Shown: in pieces, positions 1-5,769 of the stretch | Layout: the number at the start of each line of letters is the position of its first letter | How positions within the stretch are numbered: position 1 is the first letter of the stretch | NCBI GenBank assembly: GCA_964453035.1 | Contig: CAYVOX010000116.1 | Span: forward strand, 1 to 11,111 | Source of the DNA: CAYVOX01 sp964453035 | GTDB lineage: Bacteria; Chloroflexota; Anaerolineae; Anaerolineales; Anaerolineaceae | Direction of reading: 5' to 3' | DNA: 11,111 nt | Made by a program: the position numbers and the translations under genes | The notes under the pieces: generated by a model | Seen by the model: only the letters and a program-made list of their open reading frames with translations | What the model was told of the DNA's origin: nothing | Databases searched by the model: none

Positions 1-1
1 G

Positions 2-778
2 TATATTTTTGAGAAAACTATCGATACATGGACTCAATCTGCCAAATTAGTATTTCCAGATGGAGAAATGGGGGATCATTTTGGCGCAGTTGTTGCTGTT
101 GATTTGGATACAGTAGCCATCGGCGCAATCAATTATGGAAAAGCCGGTTCAGTTTTCGTTTATCGAAAACCCGAATCTGGTTGGATAGGTGGATTTCATG
201 CCCCACAAAAATTACCACCGGAGTATTTAAGCCTTTTTGGTTCTAGCCTGTCTATCAGAGGGAATTCTCTGGCTGTTGGCTCACCTGACGAATATATTGG
301 TAACGAGCCTGGAAGGGGTGCAGTCCATATATTCTACCGGGGGATTAGTCTGCAATTTCCTGAGGAGTTGATTGAAGGTGAACCAGAACAAGATTTAATG
401 ATTAGCCTCGATAGTAAACCAATATTTCCTGTAACCATTTCTTTTTCACGAGATGAACAGCTTACATTTTCTCAGGAAACGATTACCTTTTCAGAAAGCG
501 ATTGGAACCAGCCTCAAATCATCGGGGTTGCAGCTGAACCTGACTGTTACATCAACGATGACCGCCTGGTTTGGATTGTTCCACAATCCATCAGTGATGA
601 TATTAATTACAATCAACTTGTTTTTACCCCTCAACGGATAAAAATCCTTGAGAAGATACGGTTTCAGTATTCAGAATTCAGGCTGGAGGACGGAAAAAAA
701 CAGGAGATCCTTTTTGCCTTATCTCAACCTCCTGCTTACCATGTAATTTTAAGCGCACAAGAGAATTCTTACCTTTAA
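2..778 (+). CDS. Secreted FG-GAP beta-propeller / Calx-beta-like protein, 5'-truncated, ended by an in-frame stop
   Basis: The reading frame is already open at the window edge, so the start lies upstream; the first internal ATG (68) is not the real start. The N-terminal part shows propeller repeats of the FG-GAP type: a 'W-T-Q-x-A-K-L' strand, then 'GDHFGAVVAVD' and 'VAIGA', then 'LFGSSLSIRGNSLAVGSP'. Such blades normally occur in extracellular proteins. From about base 350 the protein changes to a Calx-beta-like module ('PVTISFSRDEQLTFSQETITF' region followed by 'W-N-Q-P-Q'), and a second copy of that module begins near base 650. TAA at 776-778 stops translation inside this second module. 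The same frame continues coherently to 1006 (see next entry), so the product is probably a truncated form of a longer secreted protein. The function is unknown; binding or adhesion is only a guess. Base composition is more AT-rich than the rest of the window. Confidence 0.75.
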   Translation, partial: YIFEKTIDTWTQSAKLVFPDGEMGDHFGAVVAVDLDTVAIGAINYGKAGSVFVYRKPESGWIGGFHAPQKLPPEYLSLFGSSLSIRGNSLAVGSPDEYIGNEPGRGAVHIFYRGISLQFPEELIEGEPEQDLMISLDSKPIFPVTISFSRDEQLTFSQETITFSESDWNQPQIIGVAAEPDCYINDDRLVWIVPQSISDDINYNQLVFTPQRIKILEKIRFQYSEFRLEDGKKQEILFALSQPPAYHVILSAQENSYL

Positions 779-1006
779 ATCCGACCGGAATCAATCACAA
801 TCTATCCTGATGGCTCACGATCTGAGGATTTCTTTGAAGTCTTTCTTAGAGGGAATATTGAGCAGACGACATCAACTACGCTCATTTTGGAATCTCAAAG
901 TGAAGATTCGTTCTATTCTGGAGGAAGATACTGCTTGAGGTTTGAAATCGAGCCTTTTACATTTGAGCGAATCTACCTTCCGGTTGTTAATCATGCAATA
1001 AAATAA
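779..1006 (+). pseudogene. In-frame continuation of the propeller protein beyond the TAA stop
   Basis: The codons directly after TAA 776-778 stay in the same frame for 75 sense codons, to TAA at 1004-1006. They read as the missing half of the second Calx-beta-like module ('IRPESITIYPDGS', then 'FFEVFLRG') and finish with 'FERIYLPVVNHAIK'. A short tail containing 'YLPxV' is a frequent C-terminal ending of secreted Chloroflexota proteins (from memory of such genomes). The join matches what the first module predicts at this point, so a single substitution that created TAA from a sense codon such as CAA, GAA or AAA explains the break without a frameshift. Either the gene is decaying, or this is a sequencing or assembly error. 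Confidence 0.6.
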
Positions 1007-1195
1007 CACATTTTTCGTTTTCTTCCGTAATTCAAAAATCTTTACCCCAGCCTGATCCAAAAAGAATGATAGTTTGCTGGGGAGAGGCTTGAAGCATTGA
1101 GGGTACGGGAAATAGCCAGGGTGGTTGGCAGGTGAGAACCCGGGTGTGGAGACCGCACCCGTGTGGGGGATAGCCAGGGTGGCAGGAGGTTTGCT
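1007..1195. repeat. Spacer with a 13-base direct repeat and hairpins
   Basis: No gene is supported here. The 13-base ATAGCCAGGGTGG occurs at 1112-1124 and again at 1170-1182. Between the copies lies a hairpin, 1141-1149 against 1153-1161, with nine pairs including one G-T and the loop AGA. Further left, CCCCAGC (1045-1051) can pair with GCTGGGG (1076-1082). Read on the minus strand, that stem is followed a few bases later by a short T run, so it could be a weak terminator for the lipA/M50-like pair. The change from AT-rich to GC-rich sequence falls in this spacer. Confidence 0.45.
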
Positions 1196-1921
1196 TTACT
1201 TTTCCCTGATCCATCCCCTAAACACCGCCAGGGCGATGCCCGCCAGCAGCGCCAGTGGCACGGCCAACAGCCCCTGGCCGCGTGCTTTGGCCAGAAGCGC
1301 CCCGGCTCCCAGCGCAACACTCAACCCGCCGTTGACCCGGCGCACGGTCTCATCGGCCTGGTGAACCGACCGCCCGCGCCGCACCAGTTCCCACTTGAGC
1401 AGCGCGCCGCCATCCAGGCCGGGGATGGGCAAAATGCCTGCTGCCAGCACCAAAAGGTTCATCCACCAGCCGGCATTGATCACCTGGCGCTGTTTTGAGC
1501 CTTCCGGGGCCTGCCTGCGCAGCAGCCAGAGGACGGGGGTCATCGCCAGGTTGAACAGCGGCCCGCCGGAGGCGCGCAGGATATGCTGGCGCGGGGTGAC
1601 GGAAGCATCGTTGAGTTCCCAGTACTGCAGGCGGGGCGTGCCGAACAGGATTTTAAATTCATCCATGGGTTTGCCCACCGCCCGGGCTGCCGCCGCGTGC
1701 GAAAGGTTGTGGCACCATTCCACGCCGGCCACCAGCGGGGTTGCCAGCGCAGCCAGCCCGGCTTTTTCCTTGCGGCTGCGCCCGGGGTGCCCCCTGCCCA
1801 GCAGCCAGTAGAGCAACCCAAAATAAAAAAGTTCCGCCAGCGGCAGAACTTCCCAGCCTTTGATGGTGAGGGGCGTGCCAAAAACGCGACCGATAGGTTT
1901 GCCATCCAGCTGGTTTGGCAA
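1196..1921 (-). CDS. Site-2-protease-like (M50-type) membrane protein with HNLSH in place of HExxH
   Basis: This is a predicted integral membrane protein of 241 residues. It has hydrophobic segments at about 25-41, 56-70, 118-134, 152-166 and 203-233. The layout is that of the M50/site-2 protease family: an 'H-x-x-x-H' motif at the end of a helix (His71, His75), a 'GGPLFN' segment (119-124), then 'ILPIPGLDGGALL' (163-175), which corresponds to the family's 'NxxPxPxLDG' motif carrying the third zinc ligand (Asp170). The catalytic glutamate of HExxH is replaced: the motif reads H-N-L-S-H. It is therefore either an inactive homologue or a variant using another base. I chose the TTG at 1921-1919 because it lies just after the lipA stop (1926-1924) with a G-rich ribosome-binding stretch inside the lipA end. 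The longer in-frame ATG at 2020 would overlap lipA by about 97 bases and adds only Arg/Pro-rich out-of-frame lipA sequence. It is probably cotranscribed with lipA. Confidence 0.7.
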   Translation of the reverse strand: MPNQLDGKPIGRVFGTPLTIKGWEVLPLAELFYFGLLYWLLGRGHPGRSRKEKAGLAALATPLVAGVEWCHNLSHAAAARAVGKPMDEFKILFGTPRLQYWELNDASVTPRQHILRASGGPLFNLAMTPVLWLLRRQAPEGSKQRQVINAGWWMNLLVLAAGILPIPGLDGGALLKWELVRRGRSVHQADETVRRVNGGLSVALGAGALLAKARGQGLLAVPLALLAGIALAVFRGWIREK

Positions 1922-1923
1922 GG

Positions 1924-2859
1924 TTAGCCCCCGTAGAGCTTGCGGTGGACGATGCTGAGGGCGCGCACCTGCTCGGCGGCGTGGTAGCTGGAACGCACCA
2001 GCGGGCCGCTTTCCACCCATTTGAAGCCAATGCCCAGCCCAAATTCCTTCAGCTCGGCAAATTCTTCGGGGGTGTAGTAGCGCTCGATGGGCAGGTGGCG
2101 GCGGGAGGGCTGCAAATACTGCCCCAGCGTGAGGATATCCACGCCCCAGCGGCGCAGGTCCTGCATGGTTTGCTTGACCTCGTCCATCGTCTCGCCCAGG
2201 CCGAGCATGATGCCGGACTTGGTGAGCACCTCAGGGTCGAGCAGCCTGGCGTGGCTGAGGGTGGCCTGCGACCACTCGTAGCGGTCCTGCGGCTGGACGC
2301 GCTTGAACAGGCGCGGGACGGTTTCGACATTGTGGTTGAGGATTTCGGGGCGGGCATCCATCACCATGCGCAGCGCCTCAACGCTGCCCTTGAAATCGGG
2401 GATGAGCACTTCGATGGAGCAGCCCGGGTGCAGCTCGCGGATGCGCTGGATGACCATGGCGAAGATGGGCGCGCCGCCGTCGTGGCGCTCGTCGCGGTTG
2501 ACGCTGGTGATGACGGCATGCTTGAGCCCCATGGCTTTGACAGCCTGCGCCACGCGCTCCGGCTCGAGCCAATCGAGCGGGGCGGGCTTGCCGTGTTTGA
2601 CGTCACAGAAGCCGCAGGAGCGGGTGCAAACATTTCCCAACATCAAAAAGGTGGCAGTGCCGCTGCCCCAGCACTCGCCCATGTTGGGGCAACCGGCCTC
2701 TTCGCAGACGGTATGCAGGGCTTTCTGGCGCATCAGGCTTTGTAGCCAGTCGTAGGTTTCACCGCTGGGGGCACGCACGCGGATCCATGGCGGGCGGCGA
2801 ACGGGGGTGGTATCCATCTTTTCGGGGTTGACGCGGTCTCGGGTGGGGTCTGCGGGCAT
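1924..2859 (-). CDS. lipA: Lipoyl synthase (radical SAM)
   Basis: LipA inserts two sulfur atoms into the octanoyl chain carried on lipoyl domains of 2-oxoacid dehydrogenases or the glycine cleavage H protein. It uses S-adenosylmethionine and two [4Fe-4S] clusters in the cytosol. The 311-residue length is normal for the family. The auxiliary-cluster cysteines are in 'CEEAGCPNMGEC' (Cys52, Cys57, Cys63), the radical SAM CxxxCxxC motif is 'CTRSCGFC' (Cys78, Cys82, Cys85), and the C-terminal 'RSSY' (289-292) supplies the conserved serine ligand of the auxiliary cluster. The start at 2859 is supported by GGAGGA a few bases upstream. No lipB or lplA gene is in the window. The gene is transcribed away from the DUF123 gene and overlaps the signals of the M50-like gene downstream. 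Identification is secure. Confidence 0.97.
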   Translation of the reverse strand: MPADPTRDRVNPEKMDTTPVRRPPWIRVRAPSGETYDWLQSLMRQKALHTVCEEAGCPNMGECWGSGTATFLMLGNVCTRSCGFCDVKHGKPAPLDWLEPERVAQAVKAMGLKHAVITSVNRDERHDGGAPIFAMVIQRIRELHPGCSIEVLIPDFKGSVEALRMVMDARPEILNHNVETVPRLFKRVQPQDRYEWSQATLSHARLLDPEVLTKSGIMLGLGETMDEVKQTMQDLRRWGVDILTLGQYLQPSRRHLPIERYYTPEEFAELKEFGLGIGFKWVESGPLVRSSYHAAEQVRALSIVHRKLYGG

Positions 2860-2923
2860 GAAATCCTCCGCGGGGAATTATAACCTGATTTATGCGCAGG
2901 GCCGGGAGGTGTAGAATCAGGGT
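2860..2923. promoter_or_regulatory. Divergent intergenic region with a -10 box toward lipA
   Basis: These 64 bases separate two divergent starts. On the minus strand a perfect TATAAT lies at 2882-2877, about 20 bases before the lipA start, with GGAGGA between them. No good -35 box is visible at 16-18 bases. On the plus strand GGGAGGT (2904-2910) is a possible ribosome-binding site for the nuclease gene, although 13 bases from the ATG is long. TAGAAT (2912-2917) could be a -10 box giving a nearly leaderless message. Assignments are by eye. Confidence 0.35.
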
Positions 2924-3400
2924 ATGCTGAACGAACGCGGCACCTACGCCCTGCTTTTTTCCTGCGCTGCCAGCGAGCGCGTGCAAATCGGCGCGCTGGG
3001 GGTGCTGCAACTGGCCCCCGGCTGGTTAATCTACGTCGGGAGCGCCTTTGGTGCGGGAGGCCTGCGCGCCAGGCTGCGCCACCACCTGTGCTCGCAGGCT
3101 GCGCCGCACTGGCACCTGGATTACGCACGTCCCTACCTCAGCCCCTGCCAGGCGTGGATCACCACCGCGGTACAGCCCCTGGAACATGCCTGGGCGGCAG
3201 CCTGCCAGGCCTTGCCCGGGGCTGCCATCCCGCTGCGGCGTTTTGGGGCTTCTGATTGCGCCTGCCCGGCGCACCTGTTTTTCTACCCGCACAAGCCGTC
3301 GTTTTCGCAGTTTTTAGCGCTGCTCAACCAGTCGCATGCGGGCCAGGGTGCGTCGCAAGCTCTGGAAATTGGTGAAAATTGGTGCCCGCAAAACTCTTGA
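2924..3400 (+). CDS. GIY-YIG nuclease-like protein of the DUF123 family
   Basis: The protein of 158 residues matches the DUF123 group of the GIY-YIG superfamily. The first two core strands are 'GTY' (6-8) and 'YVGSAFGAGGLRARLRHHL' (37-55), where YVG stands for YIG and Arg48/Arg50 sit where the superfamily's catalytic Arg is found. Next come 'PHWHLDY' (61-67), Glu87 in 'EHAW', and 'FGASDC' with 'HLFF' (107-120), all hallmarks of DUF123 proteins. In some archaea this domain is fused to endonuclease III, which suggests a part in DNA repair, but the substrate is not known. Here it is stand-alone. The stop TGA (3398-3400) overlaps a TTGACA -35 box for the next transcript. Family assignment is firm, function is not. 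Confidence 0.85.
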   Translation: MLNERGTYALLFSCAASERVQIGALGVLQLAPGWLIYVGSAFGAGGLRARLRHHLCSQAAPHWHLDYARPYLSPCQAWITTAVQPLEHAWAAACQALPGAAIPLRRFGASDCACPAHLFFYPHKPSFSQFLALLNQSHAGQGASQALEIGENWCPQNS

Positions 3401-3425
3401 CAGCACCTATGGCGTATGATAAAAA
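3397..3425 (+). promoter_or_regulatory. Candidate promoter of the amino-acid transporter transcript
   Basis: A consensus -35 box TTGACA (3397-3402) overlaps the stop codon of the upstream gene. With a 17-base spacer the -10 hexamer is TAAAAA (3420-3425). The A/T-rich stretch TATGATAAAAA (3415-3425) offers other -10 registers with shorter spacing. Initiation would fall near 3432, giving an untranslated leader of about 290 bases before the lipoprotein gene. Confidence 0.45.
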
Positions 3426-3497
3426 CAAGTCCAATGTTCAATTTCGTTCTGGGCTTGAAGCGACACCATTAGATCGAGAACCTTCCGCACCATTGCA

Positions 3498-3571
3498 GGG
3501 AGGTTTGGGCCGCTTAACCAGATGATTTGATCATTATTTTTTTGTTTTTCTGGCAGCCTCCAAACCCTCCC
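3498..3571 (+). promoter_or_regulatory. Candidate antiterminator hairpin in the transporter leader
   Basis: GGGAGGTTTGG (3498-3508) pairs with 3560-3571 (CC AAA, one bulged C, CCTCCC), giving eleven pairs with one bulge. Inside this long stem, CCAGA (3518-3522) can pair with TCTGG (3549-3553), or ATGAT/ATCAT (3522-3526/3530-3534) can close a small hairpin with loop TTG. The 3' strand of the outer stem (3566-3571) includes the 5' strand of the terminator described next, so the two folds cannot coexist. This is the standard plan of a transcription attenuator. The signal that would select between them is unknown. Confidence 0.5.
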
Positions 3572-3592
3572 CTGGCGGAGGGATTTTTGTTT
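3565..3592 (+). terminator. Intrinsic terminator inside the transporter leader
   Basis: CCCTCC (3565-3570) pairs with GGAGGG (3577-3582) around a six-base loop, followed by ATTTTTGTTT. It lies 130 bases before the lipoprotein start and 165 bases after the DUF123 stop. It could end the DUF123 transcript, but its 5' strand is shared with the antiterminator stem, so I favour regulated termination of the transporter leader. Confidence 0.6.
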
Positions 3593-3720
3593 AACCCGGA
3601 GGTGAAGATTTCTCGGATTGCCCATCATTGCACGTCACACCGCAACACCCGTTTTTGTTCGTTTTTTTGTAGCCGTTGAGGAGCGGCTGCCCCAAAATTC
3701 GCCAAATGAGGAGATTTAGA

Positions 3721-4698
3721 ATGATTTCGAAAATTAAGACCCTTGTTTCACTTATCGTCCTGGTCAGCATCCTGTTGACCGCCTGCAGCACGCCAACGCC
3801 TGCTGCCACCGTTGTTCCCACCAAAGCCGCTGCCACCGCAGCACCGACGGTTGCCCCCACCAAGGCCGCCGCTACCACGGCACCCACAGTTGCCCCCACC
3901 AAGGCGCCCACCCTGCCCCAGCCGACTGCCGAAATCAAACCCGGCGTATGCCTGGGAACGGCTGAGAAGGCGATAGTTGACCTCAAATGCAAAGAGATCA
4001 AAATCGCGATGGAAAATGCCTACCCGCCCTTCAACTACATCACCATCAGCACCGGCAAGCCCGGCGGTTGGGATTACGACGTGTGGAATGAAATCTGCAC
4101 CCGGCTGCACTGCACCCCCAAGTACATCGAAGCTGCGTGGGAAGGCATGATCCAGGCTGTGGCGGATAACCAGTTCGACGCCGCCGCCGACGGCATCACC
4201 ATCACGGACGATCGCAAGAAGATTGTTGACTTCTCCATCGGCTACGTCAAGATTGACCAGCGCCTGCTGGTACGCAAGGGCGAAACCCGCTTTAAGAGCA
4301 TTGATGACTTCAAAGCCAACGAAAAGCTCATCATGGGCACCCAGACCGGCACCACCAACTACGAGACCGCGGTGGAATTCCTGCCTGAGAAACGTATCAA
4401 AGCCTTTGAGCAGTTCCCCTTCGCGGTTCAGGCGCTCATCTCCGGCGACATCGATGCGGTGATGATTGACGAAACCGCCGGCCAGGGTTACCTGGGCGAA
4501 AATTCCGACAAGGTGGCTCTGATTGGGCCTTCGATCGTCTCGCAGGAGCTCGGTTTCATCTATCCCAAGGGCAGCGCCCTGAAGGACCCGGTTGACCAGG
4601 CGATTAAAGCCATGATGGCCGACGGATTCCTCGAAAAAGTCAACATCAAGTACTTTGGCCCCAACTTCAAATCAATCGAAGCGGATATCAAGAAGTAA
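3721..4698 (+). CDS. Amino-acid ABC transporter substrate-binding lipoprotein (family 3)
   Basis: This is the extracytoplasmic receptor of a polar amino-acid importer. Residues 1-22 are a lipoprotein signal peptide with lipobox L-T-A-C and lipidated Cys22. Residues 23-75 form a Pro/Thr/Ala tether containing two 13-residue repeats. The binding domain runs from about 92 to 325 and has the family-3 solute-binding signatures 'KIAMENAYPPFNY' (94-106), 'GWDYDVWNEI' (116-125), 'GITITDDRKKIVDFS' (158-172) and 'VMIDE' (247-251). Arg165 lies where HisJ/GlnH-type proteins bind the substrate carboxylate, and Asp250 is a plausible ligand of the amino group. The exact substrate cannot be read from the sequence. 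The start at 3721 is set by GAGGAG at 3708-3713 and by the signal peptide; an in-frame upstream ATG at 3676 would add 15 unsuitable residues. The partner permease follows after 102 bases. Expression may be controlled by the attenuator-like leader. Confidence 0.93.
   Translation: MISKIKTLVSLIVLVSILLTACSTPTPAATVVPTKAAATAAPTVAPTKAAATTAPTVAPTKAPTLPQPTAEIKPGVCLGTAEKAIVDLKCKEIKIAMENAYPPFNYITISTGKPGGWDYDVWNEICTRLHCTPKYIEAAWEGMIQAVADNQFDAAADGITITDDRKKIVDFSIGYVKIDQRLLVRKGETRFKSIDDFKANEKLIMGTQTGTTNYETAVEFLPEKRIKAFEQFPFAVQALISGDIDAVMIDETAGQGYLGENSDKVALIGPSIVSQELGFIYPKGSALKDPVDQAIKAMMADGFLEKVNIKYFGPNFKSIEADIKK
3817..3909 (+). repeat. 39-base tandem repeat coding the lipoprotein linker
   Basis: Two adjacent 39-base units (3817-3855 and 3856-3894) code PTKAAAT(A/T)APTVA, followed by a partial third unit coding PTKAP (3895-3909). 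The copies differ mainly at third codon positions. This low-complexity tether spaces the binding domain from the membrane and can be expected to vary in length between strains. Confidence 0.8.
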
Positions 4699-4726
4699 TT
4701 CGAATATCCGGGCCGCGACCGTATGA

Positions 4727-4757
4727 GGTTCTGGCGGTAAAACCTGCCGCCAGAACC
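4727..4757 (+). promoter_or_regulatory. Intercistronic hairpin between receptor and permease genes
   Basis: GGTTCTGGCGG (4727-4737) pairs perfectly with CCGCCAGAACC (4747-4757) around a nine-base loop. No T run follows, so it is probably not a full terminator. By analogy with other binding-protein operons it may protect the upstream message from 3' decay and raise receptor over permease output; this is an inference from position. Confidence 0.6.
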
Positions 4758-4800
4758 CCCTCTCAGTTCTGCGTCCTCCATTCAATCCAAGGAGCGCTTT

Positions 4801-5706
4801 ATGGATGAACTGACCGCAGTTTTACCTCAAGACAGGGTTGCAAGAGCGGCTGCTTCAACAACCCCTGCCGGCGCGGCCCGCCAGGACCCGTTGAGCAACC
4901 GTCTTTCCAGGATGCCGTGGTGGGGGCTTGGGATCCTGCTCATCGCCATCTGGACGGTTTACACCATCCTGACCAAAGATAACTTCCGCGAGGCGATTAC
5001 CTTCATCGTGGAGGGCATCGGCATCACCATCGAGACCACCCTGTGGGCGTATGCCTTTGCGCTGGTGCTGGGGCTGGTGGCCGGGTTGGGGCGCCTTTCG
5101 GGCAATGTGATAATCCGCAACCTTGCCACGCTGTACGTTGAGCTGATTCGCGGCATCCCCATGCTGGTGATTATCTTCTACATTGCCCTGGTGGGCGTGC
5201 CCGGCGTGGTGGGCCTGCTGGCGCAGTTGGGCACCTTCTTTATTGACCTGGGGCTGCCTTCGGTTGGCGCGGCTCTGGCTGGCATCGATAACCAGAGTAT
5301 CTCGATGAACATCCGCGCCATCGTGGCCCTGGCAGTCACCTACGGGGCCTTCCAGGCGGAGATTTTCAGAGCGGGCATCCAATCTATACCCAAGGGGCAG
5401 ATGGAAGCGGCGCGCTCGCTGGGAATGACCTACAGCCAGTCGATGTGGTTTATCATTCTGCCGCAGGCCATCCGCAACGTGCTGCCGGCGCTGGGCAACG
5501 ACTTCATCGCCATGGTTAAGGATTCGTCGCTGGTTTCGGTGCTGGCGGTGCGGGATATCACCCAGGTGGCGCGCCTGTATGCCGGGCGCTCGTTCCGCTT
5601 CAACGAAGCCTACACCACGCTGGCGGTGCTCTACCTGACGATGACGGTGGCGCTCTCAATGGTGGTCAAGTTCATCGAGCGCAAAATCAGTCCGGACCGG
5701 CCATAA
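4801..5706 (+). CDS. Amino-acid ABC transporter permease (HisM/GlnP type)
   Basis: This is the inner-membrane channel subunit of the importer served by the lipoprotein just upstream. The protein has 301 residues: a polar N-terminal tail of about 38 residues, a first helix (about 40-57), and a typical family core with helices near 68-97, 108-140, 170-187, 215-250 and 273-291. 'YVELIRGIPML' (112-122) is characteristic of polar amino-acid permeases. The cytoplasmic EAA loop that docks on the ATPase is at 202-221 ('EAARSLG' through 'ILP'). A segment of about 30 residues rich in G, L and V (132-165) makes it longer than the usual 220-residue members. GGAG (4791-4794) precedes the ATG. No ATP-binding subunit gene follows; a strong terminator ends the unit. 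Confidence 0.93.
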   Translation: MDELTAVLPQDRVARAAASTTPAGAARQDPLSNRLSRMPWWGLGILLIAIWTVYTILTKDNFREAITFIVEGIGITIETTLWAYAFALVLGLVAGLGRLSGNVIIRNLATLYVELIRGIPMLVIIFYIALVGVPGVVGLLAQLGTFFIDLGLPSVGAALAGIDNQSISMNIRAIVALAVTYGAFQAEIFRAGIQSIPKGQMEAARSLGMTYSQSMWFIILPQAIRNVLPALGNDFIAMVKDSSLVSVLAVRDITQVARLYAGRSFRFNEAYTTLAVLYLTMTVALSMVVKFIERKISPDRP

Positions 5707-5719
5707 TTTGTGTTAAGAC

Positions 5720-5761
5720 AATCAGACCCCGATGGTTTGCACCACCGGGGTCTGATTTTTT
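5720..5761 (+). terminator. Intrinsic terminator of the transporter operon
   Basis: A stem of 16 pairs with a single A-C mismatch joins 5720-5736 and 5741-5757 around the loop TTGC, and runs into T residues to 5761. It stands 13 bases after the permease stop and 9 bases before the end of the convergent gene. On the minus strand it is not followed by a good T run. Confidence 0.9.
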
Positions 5762-5769
5762 ATAAGAGG

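Noticed and set aside
1915..2745. Plus-strand open frame (276 codons) opposite lipA
   Set aside because: It is antisense to the well-identified lipA, without a domain; an effect of GC-rich codon use.
3409..3525. 38-codon open frame in the transporter leader
   Set aside because: It has no ribosome-binding site, and its ATG lies within the spacer of the proposed promoter, so it would not be transcribed from it.
3490..3592. T-box riboswitch in the transporter leader
   Set aside because: AGGGAGG at 3497-3503 only loosely resembles the T-box core, and the space between the promoter and this element is too short for a canonical stem I with specifier loop.
3591..4001. Minus-strand open frame rich in Ala/Gly/Val repeats
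   Set aside because: It is the antisense image of the repeated lipoprotein linker.
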